50,423 bases of DNA from Oscillibacter sp. (GTDB lineage Bacteria; Bacillota; Clostridia; Oscillospirales; Oscillospiraceae): contig JAAVHC010000038.1 of assembly GCA_014799925.1 (NCBI GenBank), positions 1 to 50,423 on the forward strand, written 5' to 3'. Both the position numbers and the translations under genes were made by a program. The notes beneath the pieces were generated by a model, which saw only the letters and a program-made list of their open reading frames with translations, ran no database searches and was not told the DNA's origin. Of this stretch, positions 44,955-50,423 are shown piece by piece; the first letter of the stretch is position 1; the number at the start of each line of letters is the position of its first letter.

Positions 44955-45213
44955 AATTGCGCACCACCTAAAATCTGGAAATTATGGATGAAGCTCATAA
45001 AAAATTTACAAGCAAAAGAAGTTAGGAGCGAATATGGCTCCTGACTTTCTGTTTATAAAGGGATCACTGACAAAATTACTACAATACTTTGATTCTGGGT
45101 TGAGATTAAAATAACTTGAAGAAAAAAGTTGATTATTTGCTATTTTTGAGTTAAAATGGTTGATTATCTCAAAAAAGCCTTGATTTACGGGCATACACGC
45201 AGGATTTCAAGCT
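44955..45213. other. AT-rich stretch, probable left end of the mobile element
   Basis: No gene seen. There are small repeats (GTTGATTAT twice, about 45127 and 45160) and a stretch AAAAGCC...TACGGGC that resembles one at about 50138-50164. GATTATCTC (about 45162) occurs inverted near 50192-50200. Confidence 0.35.
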
Positions 45214-45235
45214 GAATTTACTACCAATTTACTAC
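45214..45235 (+). repeat. Left arm-site-like repeats of a Tn916-type element
   Basis: AATTTACTAC occurs twice (45215-45224 and 45226-45235) with an 11-bp period. The complement GTAGTAAATT matches, from memory, the core of the Tn916 integrase DR-2 arm sites. Similar paired TTTACTAC motifs follow int at 50057-50076. Confidence 0.55.
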
Positions 45236-45383
45236 TTTTGAGGGAATCATCTCAACGCTGCTTCTAAAGCTGTTGTCAAGGGGGAATGTAAGAAAAAAGC
45301 TGGCCCCGAATATTCAGCAACCGGACTTTTATACATGATATTGTCAGTTTTGGGAGTATCCTGATTGGAGGACGGGAATATAG

Positions 45384-46489
45384 TCACATCGGAGGAGTTC
45401 TTTCTGCCAGCAACTCCTCCACCTGGTTCCGTTTCTCATACAGAACGCAACCGCCGACATGATCATCCGCAAGTACATCGCCATCCCGCAGAGCCATAAA
45501 CAGGTCTGATTTCAACGCCTCTCGTAACGAAGCATCGCGTACATTTATATCAGAATAAGGAGAGAACGGACAAGGCTCCGCGCCGCCGTGAGAATTAATA
45601 TGGAAAAACCCTCTGCCCGCCGCAATGCAACCGCCGGAGCTTTTCTCATCACCGGGGAAAGATACGAAAACCATCTCGTCATACTTCTGCCGCAGCCCGT
45701 CGATGCCCTCTTTCAAGACCATCCGCTCCGCCTCGCTCGGAGCCAGCTCCCGGCTTTCCTCCGTAACGGGCACAAATTCCACATAGACCACCAGCTTACA
45801 TCCACGGGCGGCAAGCGTGACGATAAACTCGGCGGATATGACCTCATTCACATTCTGCGTCGTAACCGTGACAGAGGCCCCAAACAGCAAGCCTTTTTCA
45901 TGAAGCATATCCATGTTGGCAATCAGTTTTTCGTAAACACCCTTGCCACGTCTTGTATCGGTCTCCTCTTTTCCCCCCTCGATACTCATGACGGGGATCA
46001 AATTGCGGCAGCGGTCAAAGAGCTGGAAATAGGCATCGTCCATGTATGTACCGTTTGTAAAAATTGGGAAGATAATATTCTGCATCTTTCCTGCCGCTTC
46101 GATAATATCCCGGCGTATCATGGGTTCGCCACCCGCAAGAAGAATATAGCTGATGCCGATCTCGTCCGCTTCCCGGAATATTTCAAGCCACTCCTCACTG
46201 GTAAGCTGCTGCACCGGCGCGGCGTCCACGGTAGCATGATTGCAACGGGAATAGCAGCCAGCACAGTGCAGATTGCAGCTGCTCGTAATGCTGGCGATCA
46301 GGAAAGGGGGATGTGTTCTCCCGCCTTTTCCGCTTCGGCACGGATTTTAGAAGCTTTCCGGCTTGCCGCCGCAAACTTCACCATAAACGCGCTTTCCCGC
46401 GGGTCGCGCAGCGTAGCCTTCAGCGAGGCTGCAACCACTTTCTCAACGCCGCGTGTCATATATGCCTGTATATCAAATTTATCATCCAT
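45384..46489 (-). pseudogene. Radical SAM protein gene with a one-base frameshift
   Basis: The ATG at 46489 (AGGAGG eight bases upstream) opens 63 codons that stop at 46298. In the next frame the sequence continues straight away as a radical SAM protein: ASITSSCNLHCAGCYSRC holds the CxxxCxxC cluster site, and ILLAGGEP follows. Restoring one C in the C5 run (plus strand 46306-46310) joins the parts into about 368 residues, reading EHIPPFLIAS across the join. The C-terminus has one Cys-rich patch (GAEPCPFSPYSDINV) like a reduced SPASM region. The gene is either truly broken or the run is a sequencing error. Downstream of a 50-residue peptide gene, it could be a peptide-modifying enzyme. Confidence 0.85.
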
Positions 46490-46565
46490 TTTTATAGCCT
46501 CCTATGGTCTATCCTGTTCTTTCCTCTTTGCTACAATGCCGATGTTAATGGTTATCTGGATCTCG

Positions 46566-46718
46566 TCAGCTTTTCCTGTTCTTGCACCAAAAGTGCCATT
46601 TAGGTGCCTTGGGCATGGGCTCATGTTTGATCCATGCTCTCAAAACGCGGCGATGGGTAAACAGGCAGCATACAGCAAAAATGCACACGACAATGAGAAT
46701 AATAATTCCAGGCTTCAT
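46566..46718 (-). CDS. 50-residue single-pass membrane peptide beside the radical SAM gene
   Basis: The ATG at 46718 follows GGAAGGAG with a ten-base gap. The product has an N-terminal membrane helix (GIIILIVVCIFAVCCLF). Then comes a basic, aromatic-rich tail with HRRVLRAW, two Pro residues and KWHFWCKN near the end. It lies 76 bases upstream of the radical SAM gene on the same strand. A TATAAT and an 11-bp-period direct repeat are located about 80-110 bases upstream of it. It could be a small partner subunit or a substrate of the radical SAM enzyme; both are inference. Confidence 0.6.
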   Translation of the reverse strand: MKPGIIILIVVCIFAVCCLFTHRRVLRAWIKHEPMPKAPKWHFWCKNRKS

Positions 46719-46796
46719 TTGAAATTTGCTCCTTCCTATTTGACGGTTTACAAAAATACGGGGATGACTGCCGGCGAATACTTCACCTACATTCCT

Positions 46797-46829
46797 ATTA
46801 TAAACAGCCTTTATGACCTGTGTATGACC
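46797..46829 (-). promoter_or_regulatory. Promoter with OmpR-type direct repeats before the peptide/radical SAM genes
   Basis: On the minus strand GGTCATA, four bases, GGTCATA (46823-46829 and 46812-46818) has an 11-bp period and ends ten bases before TATAAT (46797-46802). It covers the -35 position, where no consensus -35 exists. This is the usual layout for activation by an OmpR/PhoB-type response regulator. Confidence 0.55.
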
Positions 46830-46879
46830 TTTATTGGGTCAGTTATCCATATGCCCAAAGGAAGAACGGAGACTTGAAT

Positions 46880-47563
46880 TTATTTTCCAATCAAGCCAAG
46901 TCCCATGCAGATCATCCAGATATAGGCCATCGTTTTAGGCATCATCAGCATCCCCAGCATAGGCTTTTTCTTTGCCCAAAGCACCACGGGAAAGTAACAG
47001 GCAAAGCTGATGATGATTGCGACAGACATCATCCACAGCCCATAACCGTCGGTGTTCCCGGACAGAAAGAACAGCGCCACAAGGCATAGCCCCGTCACTG
47101 CAAAGGGCAAATTACGATATATCCCCCAAGCCGGATTGCCTTCCGGTCGGAACCAATTGTTTTGGGGGAACAGGCAAAGTACGATGCGCAGTACCGCACT
47201 GACCCAAATCAGAACAGGCAGGAAGCCTGGATAGGTCACTTGCGGGAAAATAGCCTTCCATATATAGAACAGCAGCACATAAAACACGGTCATGGTGATA
47301 GATGATACCATCAGCCCCAGACCAGCCCACCATTCCACTTTTGGTGAATCACCGCGAAAGGCCTTGATGATCCTGGGAACCAGGTGAAACGCATCGCCCC
47401 CGCCGAGGACAAGCGTCAACACGCCGAACAGGTTCAGTACCTGGCTGCCGCCCGCGTTTGATAAGAAAACAATCGCCGCAATCAAGTCAAATACCAAATA
47501 AGCGATACAGAATACCGCTTCTCCGATTTGCGGCATACGGGATTTTGCCTTTTCCTTCTTCAT
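46880..47563 (-). CDS. Six-helix membrane protein of unknown function
   Basis: 227 residues with about six to seven helices (FCIAYLVFDLIAAIVFLS, LGLMVSSITMTVFYVLLFYI, MMSVAIIISFACYFPVVLWA and others) and a basic N-terminus. There is no transporter or enzyme signature. GGGAGG precedes the ATG at 47563. The kinase fragment lies 13 bases upstream, and the peptide and radical SAM genes lie downstream on the same strand. It appears intact, unlike both neighbours. I do not recognise the family. Confidence 0.8.
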   Translation of the reverse strand: MKKEKAKSRMPQIGEAVFCIAYLVFDLIAAIVFLSNAGGSQVLNLFGVLTLVLGGGDAFHLVPRIIKAFRGDSPKVEWWAGLGLMVSSITMTVFYVLLFYIWKAIFPQVTYPGFLPVLIWVSAVLRIVLCLFPQNNWFRPEGNPAWGIYRNLPFAVTGLCLVALFFLSGNTDGYGLWMMSVAIIISFACYFPVVLWAKKKPMLGMLMMPKTMAYIWMICMGLGLIGK

Positions 47564-47576
47564 AATTGCCTCCCTG

Positions 47577-48092
47577 TTATTTTTGTATATTTACTGTCAT
47601 TCGTGTACCGCTTCCCTCGATGCTATGGCACTCAATACTCCCATTCAGCAGTTCTAAAATTCGCTTTACGATGGACAGCCCCAGTCCGTTCCCGTCTTTT
47701 TTATGGGATTCTTCACATTGATAAAAAGCATCAAAAATCTGTCCCTGTTTTTCCGCTGGTATTCCAATTCCCTCGTCCTGAACCGTAACCGTAATGCCTT
47801 GTAGATCGGATTGACCGGAAATGTGAATGATGCTTTCAGATCCGGAATATTTCATAGCGTTATCGATCAAATTGAGCCATATCTGCTGCAACAGATCAGG
47901 GTCACTATTGATTGACATGGACGGCAAATCCAATTCAAATTCCTGCGCCAGCCCCTCCCGTTTCTCGGATAAAAGAATCACACACTTGCGGACCTGCTCG
48001 TCCACCGCCACCCGTTCATGCCTCCTGACAAGAGGAAATGTATATTGGGGCATAGACGAGGACATACGCGACCGCTTACGGTCACGGCTCAT
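47577..48092 (-). pseudogene. C-terminal fragment of a sensor histidine kinase
   Basis: The frame gives 171 residues. From about residue 28 on it is a HATPase_c domain with N box (LLQQIWLNLIDNAMKYS), G1 DEGIGIP, an F box and G2 NGLGLSIVK. The membrane sensor, HAMP and His-containing helix are absent. The first residues (SRDRKRSRMSSS) come from unrelated flanking DNA, so the join is near 48010-48060. The response regulator gene that normally precedes such a kinase is missing. It is probably a non-functional remnant of the two-component system that controlled the module downstream. Confidence 0.8.
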
Positions 48093-48556
48093 GCGGGCTG
48101 TCCTTTCATTTGAGGTTTAAGCTGATTTAAGACAAGCAGCGTCCCCCTTTCCGCTGCCCGTCCCGGCTCAACCTTTCCGGCACCTTGACAAAGAAAGCGA
48201 CGCAAGATAATGGCGGCGCAGCATAGGGCAGATCGGGTACGTCCCTTTTGCGCCGAGCCATACGGCGGGTGCGTCATGACACTATCCCGGCGGGATTTTT
48301 CCTGCCGGGACAGCCGAGCGACCAGCACCACGCCGGGGAGCAAGTTAGCAGCTTGCGGGCGACGACCACGCAGAATATATAATGATACTCCCTTATCGCC
48401 ACAGTCCGAGCGTTCAAAGCGTCGCAGGCAATGGGTAGGGCTGCATGAGAACCATGCAGGGGTGAAACTCCCGTGAGGTTATGCTGATAACCGCCCGATC
48501 ACAGCCCCTTTTCACTATTAACCTTTTACCCATTTTTGAAAGGGGGATTTATAAAA
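48093..48556. other. Non-coding remnant between the kinase fragment and xis
   Basis: No convincing gene. A minus-strand frame (48089-48343) lacks a ribosome binding site. Near the right end are consecutive stems: TGCATG/CATGCA (48442-48458), a GGGG...CTCCC pair, and GGTTAT/ATAACC (48477-48492). They look like a folded RNA or a protein-binding region just upstream of the excisionase. The sequence probably belongs to the conserved part of the element. Confidence 0.4.
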
Positions 48557-48760
48557 ATGAACAATGCTGATGTGCCGATTTGGGAAAAGTACACGCTTAC
48601 CATAGAGGAAGCGTCAAAATATTTCCGCATTGGAGAAAACAAGCTGCGGAAACTTGCAGAGGAAAATCCCACGTCGGGCTGGGTGATCTTGAACGGGAAC
48701 CGTATTCAGATCAAGAGGAAACAGTTTGAAAAAGTCATTGACACATTGGACGCAATTTAG
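48557..48760 (+). CDS. xis: Excisionase, Tn916 Xis type
   Basis: 67 residues. It reads [32 protein letters not shown], very close to what I recall of Tn916 Xis, with the terminal [19 protein letters not shown]. It is a winged-helix DNA-bending protein that helps the integrase excise the element. The ATG at 48557 has AAAGGGGG ten bases upstream. It precedes int, as in Tn916. Confidence 0.95.
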   Translation: MNNADVPIWEKYTLTIEEASKYFRIGENKLRKLAEENPTSGWVILNGNRIQIKRKQFEKVIDTLDAI

Positions 48761-48776
48761 CGAAAAAAATAGTGAA

Positions 48777-48825
48777 AAAGAGCCTTGAATGTGCTATAAT
48801 AAGTGTAGGCATATCAAGGCTCTTT
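48777..48825 (+). terminator. Hairpin between xis and int
   Basis: AAAGAGCCTTGA (48777-48788) pairs with TCAAGGCTCTTT (48814-48825). The loop contains TATAAT, so it may combine a terminator for xis with a promoter for int. Confidence 0.65.
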
Positions 48826-48848
48826 CCGACACGGAAAGGAGCAAAACA

Positions 48849-50045
48849 ATGTCGGAGAAAAGACGTGATAATAGAAACCGCATTTTGCGTTCGGGAGAGA
48901 GCCAGAGAAAAGACGGGAGATATGCTTACAAATATACTGATACTTTTGGCAAAGTGCAATTTGTCTACGCTTGGAAGTTAGTGCCTACGGACAAGACCCC
49001 TGCCGGGAAGCGTGACGACATATCCCTTAGAGAAAAGGAAAAAGAGATACAGAAAGACCTTGACGACGGGATAGACACAATCGGTAAGAAAATGACGGTC
49101 TGCGAGCTTTACGCAAAACAGACACGCCACCGGGGAAATGTAAGGTACAACACCACACAGGGGCGCAAGCGGCTTATGAAGCTGCTGGAAGCGGATAAAC
49201 TTGGTTCCTGCCCCATTGATAGTGTGAAGCTGTCCGACGCGAAAGAATGGGCGTTGCGCATGAAAGAAAAGGGAATATCCTATAAGACCATAAGCAACGA
49301 CAAGCGTTCTCTGAAAGCTGCCTTTTACACAGCGATACAGGACGATTGTATAAGGAAGAACCCCTTTGATTTCCAGCTCAACACCGTGATCGAGGACGAC
49401 ACGGAGCCGAAAGTACCTCTCACAGCGGAACAGGAAGAAAGCCTTTTATCCTTTATGCAGGGTGATAGCGTCTATCAGAAATACTATGACGAGGTTATTA
49501 TACTGCTGGGGACGGGGCTGCGGATTTCCGAACTCTGCGGGCTGACTGAAACCGACCTTGACTTTGAAAACCGGGTAATCAATGTAGACCACCAGCTTTT
49601 AAGGAGCGCAGAAACCGGGTACTACATAGAGAAGCCCAAAACGCAAAGCGGTATCAGACAAATCCCAATGAGTGAAAAAGTGTATGAAGCGTTGGGGCGC
49701 GTGTTGAAGAACCGCAAGGGAGCGAAAGCAACCACCATTGACGGTTACAGCAATTTCCTTTTCCTCAACCGGGACGGTTGCCCGAAAACGGCGACGAACT
49801 ATGATAGTATGTTCCGGGGGCTTGCAAAGAAGTATAACAAGTGCCACGAGGAAGCGTTACCTAAAGTAATGACACCCCACACCCTGCGCCATACGTTCTG
49901 CACCAACTTAGCCAATGCCGGAATGAACCCGAAAGCGTTACAGTACATTATGGGACACTCCAATATCACTATGACGCTGAACTATTACGCACACGCAACA
50001 TTCGCTTCCGCAAAGGCTGAAATGGAAAGGCTGATTGCAGCATAG
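48849..50045 (+). CDS. int: Tyrosine integrase, Tn916/Tn1549 type
   Basis: 398 residues. The N-terminal arm-binding domain (SEKRRDNRNRILRSGESQRKDGRYAYKY) is the Tn916 type, followed by a core-binding domain (about 95-175) and a catalytic domain. Catalytic residues are visible: Arg in TGLRISEL, HxxR in HTLRHTF, His in MGHSNI and Tyr in NYYAHA. It would cut and join the element ends. The ATG at 48849 was chosen for AAAGGAG seven bases upstream and the family N-terminus. It appears complete, so the element could still be mobile if its ends are intact. Confidence 0.96.
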   Translation: MSEKRRDNRNRILRSGESQRKDGRYAYKYTDTFGKVQFVYAWKLVPTDKTPAGKRDDISLREKEKEIQKDLDDGIDTIGKKMTVCELYAKQTRHRGNVRYNTTQGRKRLMKLLEADKLGSCPIDSVKLSDAKEWALRMKEKGISYKTISNDKRSLKAAFYTAIQDDCIRKNPFDFQLNTVIEDDTEPKVPLTAEQEESLLSFMQGDSVYQKYYDEVIILLGTGLRISELCGLTETDLDFENRVINVDHQLLRSAETGYYIEKPKTQSGIRQIPMSEKVYEALGRVLKNRKGAKATTIDGYSNFLFLNRDGCPKTATNYDSMFRGLAKKYNKCHEEALPKVMTPHTLRHTFCTNLANAGMNPKALQYIMGHSNITMTLNYYAHATFASAKAEMERLIAA

Positions 50046-50423
50046 CCGCAGACGGATTTACTACTTCTTTTACTACCATTGAGAGGGAAAACCTAAAAGG
50101 TTTTGAGAGTAAATAAGAACTTCTCCCCATATCTAAAATGCCGGAAAAGCCCGGAAATACGGGCTATACCGACATATAAGAACTTCTAAAGAGATAATCT
50201 AAATTCACCCATAATTTTATTGGAAACATATTATATTCCTAAGTTATTCTACCCATTTGATAAAGCATATATAAAAAGCATTCGGAATTATATTTTCCCG
50301 AACGCCCTTTATCTGTTTCTGATTTTCTACAAATTACTTATTCGCAATCCGTCAGCTTCCCAAAAATATCAAAACAGTCAAATGTTGCAAAATAGTCCTT
50401 CGGCGTCTCGGCACGTCTGATCA
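50046..50423. other. Right end region of the Tn916-type element
   Basis: No gene seen. Paired TTTACTAC motifs (50057-50064 and 50069-50076) mirror those at 45214 and are probable integrase arm sites. ATAAGAACTTCT occurs twice, near 50115 and 50177. The element probably ends somewhere between about 50170 and 50260. The AT-rich rest may be flanking or other accessory DNA, but the junction cannot be fixed from this window alone. Confidence 0.45.

Noticed and set aside
48089-48343. Minus-strand 84-codon ORF upstream of the kinase fragment
   Set aside because: No ribosome binding site and no recognisable domain; kept only as part of the non-coding remnant.
50220-50420. Plus-strand 66-codon ORF at the right edge
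   Set aside because: AT-rich chance frame with no SD and unlike any protein domain.

Overview
The window looks like a chromosome segment from a GC-rich, endospore-forming gut Clostridium of the Oscillospiraceae type (Flavonifractor, Oscillibacter or Lawsonibacter relatives). The grounds are strongly GC-biased coding, a SpoIID homologue, Firmicutes-style Shine-Dalgarno sites and sigma-A promoters, IreB, and the rpsF-ssb-rpsR operon. This placement rests on gene content and style; no 16S gene is present.

Region by region. Positions 1-27 kb are mainly core genes: an XRE regulator, O-acetylhomoserine sulfhydrylase with a possible leader ORF, gapA, a histidine-kinase-like ATPase joined to mnmA, a tRNA-Thr, a FeoA-FeoB fusion, an N-acetylmuramoyl-L-alanine amidase with a second small FeoA, SpoIID, an SLH/transglutaminase surface protein behind a candidate small RNA, a DUF819 membrane protein, proBA, an ECF sigma / membrane partner / DNA adenine methyltransferase operon, ireB, and rpsF-ssb-rpsR.

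From 23.5 to 42.4 kb lies a divergent plant-glycan utilisation locus. Leftward are GH28, an AraC regulator, GH51 arabinofuranosidase and a small Cys-rich protein. Rightward are a complete Opp/Dpp-type oligosaccharide ABC importer (lipoprotein, two permeases, two ATPases), a HAD hydrolase, GH105, GH38 alpha-mannosidase, a ROK sugar kinase, an unassigned protein resembling polysaccharide-active (alpha/alpha) enzymes, and a TIM-barrel sugar isomerase/epimerase. A 21-bp palindrome sits in the shared control region. The set suggests import and intracellular trimming of a branched pectin- or gum-like glycan.

From 44.2 kb to the end the DNA changes character: AT-rich, with broken genes, ending in Tn916-type xis and int. 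Repeats that resemble Tn916 integrase arm sites occur near 45.2 kb and again just after int. This looks like a shrunken Tn916-family element with no conjugation genes in view. Its cargo is a leftward module: a sensor-kinase fragment, a 6-TM membrane protein, a previously uncalled 50-residue membrane peptide, and a radical SAM gene broken by a one-base shift in a C run. An 11-bp-period direct repeat typical of OmpR-type regulators precedes the peptide gene. I consider this module the best candidate for an undescribed system in the window.
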